Counted from the stretch's first letter, positions 22,780 through 31,777 are shown. The stretch is 64,000 nt of DNA from Paractinoplanes ferrugineus (GCF_016862195.1 NZ_BOMM01000050.1:62001-126000), one strand, 5' to 3'. Program-made: numbers and translations. The notes: a model not told the origin generated them from the sequence alone.

Positions 22780-24429
22780 TCAGGCGGGTACGGAGTCGGT
22801 GGATGCGGCCGGCAGGGAGACGTGCAGCAGCGCGGAAAGGGCGTCGGTGAGGGCCGAGACGGGATCGGCGACCGGTTCGGCCGAGCGCCAGGCGACGAAA
22901 CCGTCCGGTCGGACGAGTACGGCACCACCGGGTTCGACGCCGTACGCCGCCGGCCAGCGCTGATCCAGGTCAACCGCCTCGGCCGAGCCGATCACGACCG
23001 CGCGCACCGGGAAACCGGCATCGGTCACCCTCGCGGCCGCCTCGGCCCAGGGCCGGCCGGCCGTCCCGGTGACGACCACCCAACCGCCGTCGAAGGAGTC
23101 CAGCAGGGACCGCTTGCCCGTCGTGCCCTGGATCCACAGGTGCGGCGCCCGCGTGCCGGGTGCGCCGAGCCGATCGGGGGACAACGCGCCCGGCCCGTCC
23201 GGGTCGGCGCCGAGCACCGCTCCGGACCGGTAGACGTAGCCGAGGATCATCGCCGCGTAGCTGATCGCGTCGTTGGCCTCGTCCCCGGGACCACTGCGCT
23301 CCTGCATCTCCCGCAGCGCGTAGTCGGCCGTCAGCCGCGCCACCGGGAGGCGTTCGGCCTCGTAGCTGTCGAGCAGTTCCGGTCCGGCCGCACCGCTGAC
23401 CACGGCCGCCAGCTTCCAGGCCAGGTTGTGCGCGTCCTGGATGCCGGTGCTGGCCCCCAGCGCCCCGGTCGGCGGCACGGCGTGCGCCGCGTCGCCGGCC
23501 AGGAACACGCGGCCGGAGCGGAGCCGCCCGGCGACCGCGGCGGCGATCTCGAAGCCCAGGATCTTCGTACCGGTGGCCGGGATCTGCACGTCGATCTCCT
23601 CGACGGTCAGGTCCGGGACGCCGACCGCGGCGCGGACCGCGTCGACACACCGCTGCTCGTCCCAGGCGTCGAGCCCGTCGCCCGCGTCCGGGTCGTAGGG
23701 CGTGTAGAACACCCAGCGATCCCCGTCGAGCGGCATCAGCATGGTGCCCGGCGTGGGCTCGTCGAAGTAGCCCAGTCCGAGGTCCCGGCCCCGCAGCGGG
23801 GCGCTGAGGTCGGCCTTGAAGACGATGCTCAGCTGGTGCACCAGAGTGCCCGGGCCGCTCGAGCCGATCTGCAGGGCCTCCCGCACCGCACTGGCCCGGC
23901 CGTCCGCCGCCACCAGATAATCGGCCCGAACCGTGCGCTCGGCACCACTGCGCACGTCCCGCAGCACCGCGGTCACACCGTCCGAGTCGGACTCGAAGGA
24001 GACCAGTTCGGTTTCGAACCGGATCTCCGCGCCGGCCGCGACGGCCTCCTCGGCCAGCACCTCCTCCAGCTTGTCCTGGTCGATCGAACACCAGTCGGCC
24101 GGGGTGACCTCCGCGTCGAGACCCGGGGCCTCCTCGGCCATCGGCACGGCGAAGATCTCCGGAGCCGACAGGTGCGCGGCCCGGACCATCGTCTTCTCGG
24201 CCAGGTCGGACGTCAGGGAGCGAAGAGCGAAGATTCGGTCCCCGAGCCCGACCGACCGCAGGACCTCGACGGTCCGGGGGTTGATCACTCGCGCTCGCGG
24301 GTGCCGCAGCACACTGGGGTGCCGCTCCACGAGCAGGACCGGGATTCCCCGGCGGGCCATGAACAGGGCTGCGGACAGTCCCACCACGGCGCCGCCGACG
24401 ATCAGAACCGGCCGGCTTTCGTCAGTCAT
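22780..24429 (-). CDS. FAD-dependent aromatic monooxygenase (polyketide hydroxylase/TcmG type)
   Basis: A 549-aa class A flavoprotein monooxygenase. The dinucleotide-binding motif is VLIVGGAVVGLSAALFMARR, the second motif AADGRASAVREAL and the third FLAGDAAHAVPPTGALGAST. A thioredoxin-like C-terminal ~150 residues is present, as in polyketide hydroxylases and phenol hydroxylase. It uses NAD(P)H and O2 to hydroxylate phenolic or quinone substrates, or in some members cleaves rings by Baeyer-Villiger chemistry. It sits behind an MFS pump in an operon facing marR and lacks the cluster's SARP repeats. It may therefore be either a tailoring enzyme or a drug-modifying resistance enzyme. Confidence 0.88.
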   Translation of the reverse strand: MTDESRPVLIVGGAVVGLSAALFMARRGIPVLLVERHPSVLRHPRARVINPRTVEVLRSVGLGDRIFALRSLTSDLAEKTMVRAAHLSAPEIFAVPMAEEAPGLDAEVTPADWCSIDQDKLEEVLAEEAVAAGAEIRFETELVSFESDSDGVTAVLRDVRSGAERTVRADYLVAADGRASAVREALQIGSSGPGTLVHQLSIVFKADLSAPLRGRDLGLGYFDEPTPGTMLMPLDGDRWVFYTPYDPDAGDGLDAWDEQRCVDAVRAAVGVPDLTVEEIDVQIPATGTKILGFEIAAAVAGRLRSGRVFLAGDAAHAVPPTGALGASTGIQDAHNLAWKLAAVVSGAAGPELLDSYEAERLPVARLTADYALREMQERSGPGDEANDAISYAAMILGYVYRSGAVLGADPDGPGALSPDRLGAPGTRAPHLWIQGTTGKRSLLDSFDGGWVVVTGTAGRPWAEAAARVTDAGFPVRAVVIGSAEAVDLDQRWPAAYGVEPGGAVLVRPDGFVAWRSAEPVADPVSALTDALSALLHVSLPAASTDSVPA

Positions 24430-24479
24430 GTCTCTCACCTCTCGGACGCGATATGGATCGGGCACGGGCGGTGCGGGTG

Positions 24480-26186
24480 TCAGCGCGTGGCGATCGCCCC
24501 GGTGGCGGCGTCGTCGTCGGCCTCGGCGAGGAGCGCCTCCTCGTGGTTGTGCGCCTCTCGCGGCAGCCGAGTGATCAGCAGCAGGGTCACGAGGACCAGC
24601 GCGATGATCGCCCCCAGCGACCACCGCAGGGCGACGGTGAAGGTCTCGCCCCGGGCCTCATTGGCGGCGGAACCGATGGCGGTGGCCGCGGCCGGACTCG
24701 CGGCGTCGGACTGCCGGCAGCTCTGCGGTTCCGGGCCGCCGTAGTTGTCGATGCGGTCCTCGAAGCACTGCCGCACGCCGGCGATGATGCGGTCCTGCGT
24801 CTCGGCCGGCACGCCCTCCTGCTGCAGCTGGGCTCGCAGTTCGGGCGCGACCGCGGTGACCTGCGGACCGGCCGCGTGCGAGAGCGAGCTGAAGAAGATG
24901 ACGCCGATGACCGCGATGCCGATCGCCCCGCCCACCTGCTGCACGGCGTTGACGAGGCCGGATCCGGAACCGGCGTCGTCGGTGGGCACCTCGGCGAGGA
25001 TGAAGTCGAGGATCGGTGCCACGATCATGCCCATCCCGATGCCGCCGACCAGCAAAGCGGGGAGCAGCTGCCACGGCGTGACGTCGGTGCCGGCCAGCTC
25101 GGTGGTCAGCCCGATCCCGGCGAACCCGGCCGCCAACAGCACCGCCCCGATGACCAGGACCTTGCGGCCCAGCCGCTTGGTGAGCACGGTCGCCGAGATG
25201 GCGGCGGCGAAACTGGTGCCGAAGGACCAGGGGATGCCGGTCAGGCCCGCCTTCAGCACCGAGTAGCCGAGGCCCGCCTGCAGGTACAGCGTGAAGATGA
25301 GGAAGTACCCGGTGACGAGGGTGAAGAAGATGAGGTTCGCCGACAGTCCCGCACTGAACGACCGCAGCCGGAACAGGTTCATGGCGATCAGCGGTGATCC
25401 GTCGCGGGCGGACCGGGCGCGCTGCTGACGGACCAGCACCAGCAGGACCACCACGGCCAGGGCCATCGAGATGAAGGTCCAGGCCGGCCAGCCCCGCTCG
25501 CGCCCCTCGACCAGGGGCACCAGCAGCAGCAGCATGCCGGCGGCGAGCAGCACCACACCGACGAGATCCAGCCGCAACGGCCGCTCCGACCGCGACTCCC
25601 GGACGACGACGAACGCGGCGACGAGGGTGAGGATGCCGACCGGCACGTTGATCAGGAAGATCGTGCGCCACTGCCAGCCGAACAGGTCGAGGTCGGTCAG
25701 CACCGCGCCGAGGATGGGACCACCGACGGTGGCCAGGCCGGCCAGGCCGCCGAAGGCACCGAGCGCGGCTCCGCGCTCGGCCGGCGGGAAGGTGGCGGTC
25801 ACGATGGACAGGACCTGGGGCACCATCAGGGCGGCGGCCAGGCCCTGCAGTCCCCGGGCGGCGATGAGCAGCTCCGGGTTGGAGGCCAGGCCGCAGAGGG
25901 CGGACGCGAGGGTGAAGCTCGTCACGCCGATGAGGAACAGTCGGCGACGTCCGAAGATGTCACCCAGCCGGCCGCCGGTCACCAGCAGGACGGCAAAGCT
26001 CAGCAGGTAGGCAGCGATGATCCACTGCACCTGGGCGAACGACGCACCGATGTCGGACTGGATCGACGGGATCGCTACGTTGACGATCGTCGAGTCCAGC
26101 AGGTCCATGAACGCCGCCAGCAGGACGACGATGAGGGCCCATTTGCGTCGGGAGTCGGGTGGAGTGGCGGATCGCGTGGCAGTCAT
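24480..26186 (-). CDS. MFS drug efflux pump (DHA2 family, 14 helices)
   Basis: A 568-aa membrane transporter of the proton-driven DHA2/EmrB-QacA type. The first helix with LLAAFMDLLDSTIVNVAIPS is the family's signature, followed by LLVTGGRLGDIFGRRRLFLI between helices 2 and 3; about 14 hydrophobic segments are visible, with an extracytoplasmic loop containing two cysteines near residues 465-485. It is divergent from marR and first in an operon with the FAD monooxygenase, a classic self-resistance layout. The substrate is probably the cluster product (inference). The start ATG 26186 matches the family N-terminus. Confidence 0.9.
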   Translation of the reverse strand: MTATRSATPPDSRRKWALIVVLLAAFMDLLDSTIVNVAIPSIQSDIGASFAQVQWIIAAYLLSFAVLLVTGGRLGDIFGRRRLFLIGVTSFTLASALCGLASNPELLIAARGLQGLAAALMVPQVLSIVTATFPPAERGAALGAFGGLAGLATVGGPILGAVLTDLDLFGWQWRTIFLINVPVGILTLVAAFVVVRESRSERPLRLDLVGVVLLAAGMLLLLVPLVEGRERGWPAWTFISMALAVVVLLVLVRQQRARSARDGSPLIAMNLFRLRSFSAGLSANLIFFTLVTGYFLIFTLYLQAGLGYSVLKAGLTGIPWSFGTSFAAAISATVLTKRLGRKVLVIGAVLLAAGFAGIGLTTELAGTDVTPWQLLPALLVGGIGMGMIVAPILDFILAEVPTDDAGSGSGLVNAVQQVGGAIGIAVIGVIFFSSLSHAAGPQVTAVAPELRAQLQQEGVPAETQDRIIAGVRQCFEDRIDNYGGPEPQSCRQSDAASPAAATAIGSAANEARGETFTVALRWSLGAIIALVLVTLLLITRLPREAHNHEEALLAEADDDAATGAIATR

Positions 26187-26292
26187 GGCGTACACCCTCG
26201 GTGGATGGCGGATGTGAACACTGTTCGACCGGGCGTCGGGGCGGCTACGCTCTCGATGCATCAGTCGCTAACCATCTCAGTGAACAGTTTTC

Positions 26293-26312
26293 TTAGTTGA
26301 ACGTTGTACTAA
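26293..26312. promoter_or_regulatory. Imperfect palindrome in the marR/MFS intergenic region
   Basis: TTAGT and ACTAA arms flank a central AACGTT, giving a 20-bp near-palindrome with two mismatched pairs. It lies in an unusually AT-rich stretch (about 26270-26390) that must hold both divergent promoters. Likely a MarR-type dimer site. Confidence 0.5.
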
Positions 26313-26325
26313 CCTGCTGATTATT

Positions 26326-26348
26326 CGAGCCTACTGAGTATAGGCTCG
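26326..26348. promoter_or_regulatory. 8-bp inverted repeat operator upstream of marR
   Basis: CGAGCCTA and TAGGCTCG form a perfect inverted repeat around CTGAGTA, 54 bases upstream of the marR ATG. This is a second candidate site for the divergently encoded MarR protein. Confidence 0.55.
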
Positions 26349-26401
26349 GACTGATTATCTTAGCTACTGTGATTATTACCAGCCTAACGATGAGGTGCCC
26401 C

Positions 26402-26929
26402 ATGTCAAGCCAGGAATCGCCCGCGCCCCGTGATCGGCAGGCGCTGGTAGCAGAATTCGACGAGGGCATGCGCGCGCTGGTGTCACGGTCCGTGCTCTTC
26501 CACCACGCGGTCGCGGATCGACTCGGCATCAACGTCAGTGACCTCAACTGCCTCGGCATCCTGGAGATGACCGGGCCGACCACCGCGGGGACCCTGGCCG
26601 AGCAGACCGGGCTGACGACCGGCGCCATCACCGGCGCGCTGGACCGGCTGGAGTCCGCCGGATACGCCCGGCGCGAACGCGACGTCAACGACCGGCGGCG
26701 GGTGATCGTGCGGCCGCTCGAAGGGGCGGCGGAGATCTACCGGTTCTTCGCCTCACTGGGCGCGGCCACCGAGAAGCTCTTCGAGCGGTACACCGACGAG
26801 CAGCTCGAGGTGCTCGTCGACTTCGTGGAGCGGGCCGGGCCCATCACCTACGAGGAGATGACCAAACTCCGGGCCTGGGGTGACGGCGCGGGGCGCCTCC
26901 AGAAGGAGCGCCCCGCCGGTCAGGCCTGA
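26402..26929 (+). CDS. MarR-family transcriptional regulator
   Basis: A 175-aa winged-helix regulator with the MarR core: NVSDLNCLGILEMTGPTTAG, then LAEQTGLTTGAITGALDRLE and the wing YARRERDVNDRRRVIVRP. ATG 26402 was chosen for its upstream GAGGTG and normal family N-terminus; earlier in-frame starts at 26369 and 26390 lack good ribosome sites. It is divergent from the MFS-monooxygenase operon and most likely represses it until a phenolic ligand, perhaps the pathway product, binds. Its 3' end overlaps the convergent accC gene by 10 bases. Confidence 0.88.
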   Translation: MSSQESPAPRDRQALVAEFDEGMRALVSRSVLFHHAVADRLGINVSDLNCLGILEMTGPTTAGTLAEQTGLTTGAITGALDRLESAGYARRERDVNDRRRVIVRPLEGAAEIYRFFASLGAATEKLFERYTDEQLEVLVDFVERAGPITYEEMTKLRAWGDGAGRLQKERPAGQA

Positions 26930-28272
26930 GCCGTCATCTCGTCCACCAGAGTGGTGGTGTGCTTTCCGTCGAGGAAGCGGGGATGGGCGAGGACCTCGGT
27001 CAGGAACGGGACCGTGGTCTGCACCCCCGGACCCTCGACGGCCAGCTCGCTCAGCGCCCGCTGCATGCGCGCGATCGCCTGTCGGCGGTCCTGCGCCCAC
27101 ACCACCACCTTGGCCAGCATCGGGTCGTAATCGGCGGTCACCCGCTGCCCCGCCTCAAGGTGGGTGTCGACCCGGGTGAACGGCCCGCCCGGCGCCCGGA
27201 ACGTCGTCACCGTGCCCGCGGTCGGCAGGAAGCCCCGCCGCGGATCCTCGGCGTTCACCCGGCACTCGATGGACGCGCCCCGGGGCTGCACGTCCGCCTG
27301 GGTGAGGGTGAGCGGATAGCCGGCGGCGACGCGCAGTTGCTCGCCGATGAGGTCGACACCGGTCACCATCTCGGTGACCGGATGCTCGACCTGGATCCGG
27401 CAGTTGATCTCCATGAAGTAGAACTCGCCGTCCCCGGTGACCAGGAACTCGAACGTGCCCGCCCCGACGTAACCGGTGGCCCGCACGCCGCGTACCGCGG
27501 CCTCGTGCAACGACGCGGCGGTCTTGGGCGCGAGGCCGGGCGCCGGCGTCTCCTCGACCAGCTTCTGCCGGCGGCGCTGCACCGAGCAGTCACGCTCGCC
27601 CAGATGCACCACGCCGCCGTGGGAGTCCGCCAGGACCTGGACCTCGACGTGCCGGGCCCCGTCCAGATAGCGCTCGAGGTAGACGCGCGAATCGCCGAAC
27701 ACGGCCTGCCCGGTGGCCCGTACCTCGGCATAGATGCGGGGCAGGTCGTGCGGCTCGCGGACCACGGCCATGCCCCGGCCACCGCCGCCCGCGGCCGCCT
27801 TGATGATCAACGGAAAACCCACCGACGACGCCCGCTCGACGGCCTCGGCGACGGTGTCGACCGTCCGATTGCCACCCGGCAGGACCGGCAGACCGGCGTC
27901 GGCCATCACCTCCCGCGCCCGCGCCTTGTCGCCCAGCCGGGCCAGCACCGCCGGCGGCGGCCCGATGAAGGTCAGGCCCTCGGCCGCACAGATCTCGGCG
28001 AAGTCCGGGTCCTCGGAGAGGAATCCGTATCCGGGGTGGATCGCCTCGGCCCCGGTCTTGCGGGCCGCCTCGACGATCGCCGCCGCGTTGAGGTAGCTGC
28101 GCCGGGGGGCAGCGGGTCCGATGTGCACCGCCTCGTCGGCGAAGCGGACCACCGGTGCGTCCTGGTCGGCGGTCGAGTACACCGCGACCGTTCGGATCCC
28201 CAGCTCGCGGCAGGTCCGCGCAATCCGGAGCGCGATCTCGCCCCGGTTGGCGATGAGAACTGTGCTGAACAT
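26920..28272 (-). CDS. accC: Acetyl-CoA carboxylase, biotin carboxylase subunit
   Basis: A 450-aa biotin carboxylase that carboxylates the carrier's biotin using ATP and bicarbonate. The N-terminus is FSTVLIANRGEIALRIARTC, the ATP-grasp glycine loop KAAAGGGGRGM, and the active-site segments EINCRIQVEHPVTEMVTG and YDPMLAKVVVWAQ are present; length is as in E. coli AccC. The start is ATG 28272. It is last in the accDA-accB-accC operon, which supplies malonyl-CoA for the minimal polyketide synthase. Dedicated carboxylases occur in some aromatic polyketide clusters (e.g. jadomycin). Confidence 0.93.
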   Translation of the reverse strand: MFSTVLIANRGEIALRIARTCRELGIRTVAVYSTADQDAPVVRFADEAVHIGPAAPRRSYLNAAAIVEAARKTGAEAIHPGYGFLSEDPDFAEICAAEGLTFIGPPPAVLARLGDKARAREVMADAGLPVLPGGNRTVDTVAEAVERASSVGFPLIIKAAAGGGGRGMAVVREPHDLPRIYAEVRATGQAVFGDSRVYLERYLDGARHVEVQVLADSHGGVVHLGERDCSVQRRRQKLVEETPAPGLAPKTAASLHEAAVRGVRATGYVGAGTFEFLVTGDGEFYFMEINCRIQVEHPVTEMVTGVDLIGEQLRVAAGYPLTLTQADVQPRGASIECRVNAEDPRRGFLPTAGTVTTFRAPGGPFTRVDTHLEAGQRVTADYDPMLAKVVVWAQDRRQAIARMQRALSELAVEGPGVQTTVPFLTEVLAHPRFLDGKHTTTLVDEMTAQA

Positions 28273-28292
28273 CGGTCTCCCTCCACCACCGG

Positions 28293-28790
28293 TCAGTCGA
28301 CCGGCAGGATCACCATCAACGGTTGGTCGTACTCCACCGGCTGCCCGTCCGTCACCAGGATCTCGGTGACCCGGCCGGCCGTCTCGGCCGACACCGGGTT
28401 CATCAGCTTCATCGCCTCGACGATGCCGACCTGGTCGTCGGCCGTGACCACATCGCCGACCGCGACGAACGGGCGGGCGCCCGGTTCCGGAGCGTGATAG
28501 AAGGTGCCGACCAGCGGCGCCCGTACGACGACCCCGGCCTCGCTGAGCACCGGCGCGGCCGGTTCCGGGACCATCGGCGCCTCGGCCGGCCGCGACGAGA
28601 CGCCGTCGGGCACCGGGGCGACCGGCACCGCGACCACCTCGCCCCCCGGCCACTCGACCTCGAGACTGAGATCCCCGGCGGCCACCCGGATGCGGCGCAC
28701 CGAGCCGCAGGACTCGGCCACGTCGCGGATCACCCGCTGCCCCATGACCTTGAAGAGCTGTTCGGCCCGCTCCGTACCGTTCACCGCCAC
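28293..28790 (-). CDS. accB: Acetyl-CoA carboxylase biotin carboxyl carrier protein
   Basis: A 165-aa carrier with the biotinylation motif EAMKLMN (K128) in a C-terminal lipoyl/biotinyl domain (about 88-165), a Pro/Ala-rich linker and an N-terminal domain (QLFKVMGQRVIRDVAESCGS). It shuttles carboxybiotin between AccC and the AccDA carboxyltransferase. The GTG at 28790 overlaps the accDA stop by ten bases; a second GTG two codons later is possible. accC starts 20 bases downstream. Confidence 0.9.
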   Translation of the reverse strand: MAVNGTERAEQLFKVMGQRVIRDVAESCGSVRRIRVAAGDLSLEVEWPGGEVVAVPVAPVPDGVSSRPAEAPMVPEPAAPVLSEAGVVVRAPLVGTFYHAPEPGARPFVAVGDVVTADDQVGIVEAMKLMNPVSAETAGRVTEILVTDGQPVEYDQPLMVILPVD

Positions 28791-30499
28791 TGGGTGTCCC
28801 CTTCCGCTGGGTTGTCGACGCCATAGCGCCGGAACCGGCGCCGGCGTTCACTGATGAGGTCGGCGCCGCTGCGCGAGGACAGGTCGGCCAACTCCGCGGC
28901 GACCGCCGACCGCACCAGCGCCGCCGTCGCGGCCGGATCGGTGTGCGCCCCGTCGCCGGGCTCGGGGACGACACCGTCGACGATGCCGTACCGCAGCAGG
29001 TCCGCGGCCCCGATGCGCAGCGCCCGCGCGGCCTCCGGGCCGGCCTCCGAGCTCTTCCACAGGATCGCCGCACACCCCTCCGGGCTGATCACCGAGTAGG
29101 TGGCGTTGCTCAGTGCCAGGACGCGGTCGGCCACCCCCAGCGCCAGGGCTCCACCGCTGCCGCCCTCACCGGTCAGGACGGCCACGACCGGCACCGCGAG
29201 CTGCGCCATCAATCGCAGGTTCTCGGCGATCACCCAGGCCTGCCCGCGCTGCTCGGCCTCCAGACCCGGGTAGGCGCCCGGAGTGTCGACCAGGGTGACG
29301 ACCGGGATGCCGAGCTTCTCGGCCAGGCGCATCACCCGGGCGGCCTTGCGGTATCCGGCCGGCGTGGGCATGCCGAAGTTGCGGGCCATCCGGTCGCGGG
29401 TGCTGTGCCCCTTCTGCGGACCGATGAGGGCGACCGGCCGCCCGTCGAGCCGGCCGATCCCGGCGACGATCGCCGAGCAGTCGGCTTCCACCCGATCGCC
29501 GTGCAGTTCCTGGAACACCTCGAGAAGGTGACCGGCGTAGTCCAAAGTGGTCGGCCGGTCGGCGTGCCGGGACAACTGAACGGTGTCCCATGCGTCGCGC
29601 TGCGCGAGTTCGCCGGGGTCGGTGAACAGCGTGCGGGCGGACGCCACCGGTTCGGCCGGGCGCAACGCCGACAGGATCCGGGCGATGGTCACCGGGATCG
29701 ACGAGCGGGGGGTCACCAGGTCGACCAGCCCCTGCGCGGCCAGGAACTCCGCCGTCTGGAAGCCCGGCGGCAGCTCCTGCCGGATGGTCTGCTGGATCAC
29801 CCGGGGACCGGCGAACCCGATGTGCGCACCGGGTTCGGCGAGGATGACGTCCGCGAGGGTGGCGTACGACGCGGCCACCCCGCCGTAGGTCGGGTCGGTG
29901 AGCAGCGACATGGTCAGCACGCCGGCCTCGTCCAGGGCGGCCAGCGCCTGACTGGTCTTGGCCATCTGCATCAGCGCCAGCACACCCTCCTGCATGCGGG
30001 CGCCCCCCGAGGCGGTGACGATCAGGAAAGGCACCCGCTCGGCCAGACAGACCTCGGCCGCACCGGTGATGCTCTCCCCCACCGCCACGCCCAGGCTGCC
30101 GCCCATGAAACGGAAGTCCATCGCGGCGATGATCAGGGGCTGGCCCGCGACCGTGCCCTGGGCGCAGAGCACCGCGTCGTCCAAACCGGTGGCCCGCCGG
30201 GCACCGGCCAGGCGGTCGGGGTACGGCCGCTGGTCGCTGAACTCCAGGGGGTCGGACAGCACCGGCGCGGACGCGGGCAGAGTCTCCCAGCCCTCGTCCA
30301 GGATCTGGTCGATCCGTTCGGCAGCGGTGAGGCGATGGTGGACGCCGCACCCCGGGCAGACCTGGCGCAGCCGGGCCAGCTTGCGTCCGTAGACCAGGTC
30401 ACCACACCGGGGACAGCGCTGCCAGTCCTCGCCGTCGAGTGCCTCGTTGATCGCCTGGACCGTCGTACGGCTCACGTCGAGCATTGACATATCGATCAC
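28781..30499 (-). CDS. accDA: Acetyl-CoA carboxylase carboxyltransferase, fused beta-alpha subunits
   Basis: A 572-aa fusion. The beta half (about 1-285) opens with a four-cysteine zinc ribbon (CPRCGDL and CPGCG) and includes ASGGARMQEGVLALMQM. The alpha half (about 290-572) includes LVDTPGAYPGLEAEQRGQ and GEGGSGGALALGVAD. It transfers the carboxyl group from biotin to acetyl-CoA. Fusion in one chain is typical of cluster-borne carboxylases. GTG 30499 and ATG 30490 are both reasonable starts behind GGAGGACAGGAG. SARP-type repeats lie about 36-65 bases upstream. Confidence 0.92.
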   Translation of the reverse strand: MIDMSMLDVSRTTVQAINEALDGEDWQRCPRCGDLVYGRKLARLRQVCPGCGVHHRLTAAERIDQILDEGWETLPASAPVLSDPLEFSDQRPYPDRLAGARRATGLDDAVLCAQGTVAGQPLIIAAMDFRFMGGSLGVAVGESITGAAEVCLAERVPFLIVTASGGARMQEGVLALMQMAKTSQALAALDEAGVLTMSLLTDPTYGGVAASYATLADVILAEPGAHIGFAGPRVIQQTIRQELPPGFQTAEFLAAQGLVDLVTPRSSIPVTIARILSALRPAEPVASARTLFTDPGELAQRDAWDTVQLSRHADRPTTLDYAGHLLEVFQELHGDRVEADCSAIVAGIGRLDGRPVALIGPQKGHSTRDRMARNFGMPTPAGYRKAARVMRLAEKLGIPVVTLVDTPGAYPGLEAEQRGQAWVIAENLRLMAQLAVPVVAVLTGEGGSGGALALGVADRVLALSNATYSVISPEGCAAILWKSSEAGPEAARALRIGAADLLRYGIVDGVVPEPGDGAHTDPAATAALVRSAVAAELADLSSRSGADLISERRRRFRRYGVDNPAEGDTQWR

Positions 30500-30534
30500 T
30501 CCTGTCCTCCGACCGGGTCATTCTCGGCCGAGGC

Positions 30535-30563
30535 TGCTGTAGGACTGGTCGAAGCGCGCTGGA
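30535..30563 (-). promoter_or_regulatory. SARP-type operator upstream of accDA
   Basis: On the minus strand TCCAGCG, TCGACCA and TACAGCA recur at 11-bp steps with 4-base spacers. A -10-like GAGAAT follows ten bases later. The site would control accDA-accB-accC and stands back to back with the rightward site at 30584-30612. Confidence 0.65.
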
Positions 30564-30583
30564 GATGCCCGCCGACGGGCGGC

Positions 30584-30612
30584 TCGACGCCGCGTCGAGC
30601 GTTCGTGGAGCT
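30584..30612 (+). promoter_or_regulatory. SARP-type operator upstream of adenosine kinase
   Basis: On the plus strand TCGACGC, TCGAGCG and TGGAGCT are spaced by exactly four bases (period 11). A possible -10, CAAGCAT, begins 18 bases after the last heptamer. Transcription would run toward the adenosine kinase gene. Confidence 0.65.
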
Positions 30613-30679
30613 GTCCTGGGCCGGCAGCGGCAAGCATCGGTGCGCATCCACAGCCGGTCGCACCGAAACGGAGACGACA

Positions 30680-30769
30680 GTGACGACACGAACCCCCACC
30701 GGGGCGGCACCGAACCCGGATCAGCCCGACGAGACCATCGACGCCGGCCGCCGGCCGACCGCGGGCTGA
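30680..30769 (+). CDS. Possible 29-aa leader peptide before adenosine kinase
   Basis: A GTG-initiated frame with GGAGA nine bases upstream encodes 29 residues, rich in Pro, Asp and Thr, ending in RRPTAG, and stops nine bases before the adenosine kinase ATG. It could be a translated leader that couples to the kinase. Composition gives no functional hint and it may simply be chance. Confidence 0.25.
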   Translation: MTTRTPTGAAPNPDQPDETIDAGRRPTAG

Positions 30770-30778
30770 GGGGGCGTC

Positions 30779-31777
30779 ATGCGGGTCTTCGTCACCGGTT
30801 CGATCGCGACCGATCATCTGATGACCTTCAGCGGACGGTTCACCGAGCAGCTGATCCCCGAGCAGCTGCACACCGTCTCGCTGTCCTTCCTCGTCGACGA
30901 CCTGGTGGTGCGGCGCGGCGGAGTCGCCGCCAACATCGCGTACGGCCTGGGGTTGCTGGGCCTGCGCCCGGTGCTCGCCGGCGCCGTCGGCCCGGACTTC
31001 GCCGACTACCGCACCTGGCTGCAGGACCACGGCGTCGACACCTCCGGCGTCCTGGTCTCACCGCGGCACCACACCGCGCGCTTCGTGTGCACCACCGACG
31101 CCGCCCAGAACCAGATCGCCTCGTTCTACGCCGGGGCCATGTCCGAGGCCCGGCACATCGGTCTGGGCGAACTGGCCGAGCGGGTGGGCGGTCCGCACCT
31201 GGTCCTGATCGGCGCCAACGACCCCGAGGCGATGCTGCGGCACGTCGCCGAGTGCCGGGCCCGCGGCTACGTGTACGCCTCGGACATCTCCCAGCAGCTC
31301 GCGTTGCTCGACCGCGAGTCGGTCCGCCGGCTGGTGACCGGCGCGGCCTTCCTGTTCACCAACGAGTACGAGCACGAGTTGCTCACCAGCCGCACCGGAT
31401 GGAGCACCGAGGAGGTCCTGGACCGGGCCGGAACGTGGGTCACCACATTGGGACCGGCCGGCGTCCGGTTGCAGCGGGCGAACGAGAGCGCCGTCGAGGT
31501 CCGGCCGCCCGGCGTCGTCGAGTCGGTGGATCCCACCGGCGCGGGCGACGCGTTCCGGGCCGGGTTCCTGGCCGCCGCGACACGTGGCCTGGATCTGGTC
31601 CGCGCCGCCCAGCTCGGATGTCTGCTGGCCGGCCGCTCGCTCGTCGTGCCGGGACCGCAGGACTACGACTGGGACGACGCGTCCGCCCGGGAAACACTGA
31701 GCACCGCGTACGGACCGGAGGTGGCCGACCAGATCCTGAGCCGCCTCGCCACCGAACCGGCACTGAGCCGGGTGTGA
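30779..31777 (+). CDS. adoK: Adenosine kinase (PfkB family, actinobacterial AdoK type)
   Basis: A 332-aa PfkB kinase that reads like mycobacterial adenosine kinase from end to end: VTGSIATDHLMTFSGRF, SLSFLVDDLVVRRGGVAANI, IASFYAGAMSEARHI, LIGANDPEAM, and the anion hole/catalytic segment DPTGAGDAF (catalytic Asp257). It phosphorylates adenosine to AMP. In this cluster it would remove the adenosine released by AhcY and so pull SAH hydrolysis forward for the methyltransferases. It is driven from its own SARP-type site, divergent from the accDA operon. Confidence 0.9.
   Translation: MRVFVTGSIATDHLMTFSGRFTEQLIPEQLHTVSLSFLVDDLVVRRGGVAANIAYGLGLLGLRPVLAGAVGPDFADYRTWLQDHGVDTSGVLVSPRHHTARFVCTTDAAQNQIASFYAGAMSEARHIGLGELAERVGGPHLVLIGANDPEAMLRHVAECRARGYVYASDISQQLALLDRESVRRLVTGAAFLFTNEYEHELLTSRTGWSTEEVLDRAGTWVTTLGPAGVRLQRANESAVEVRPPGVVESVDPTGAGDAFRAGFLAAATRGLDLVRAAQLGCLLAGRSLVVPGPQDYDWDDASARETLSTAYGPEVADQILSRLATEPALSRV

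Noticed and set aside
26920..26929. Ten-base overlap of convergent marR and accC ends as an antisense regulator
   Set aside because: Short tail-to-tail overlaps are common in compact genomes; nothing else suggests function.
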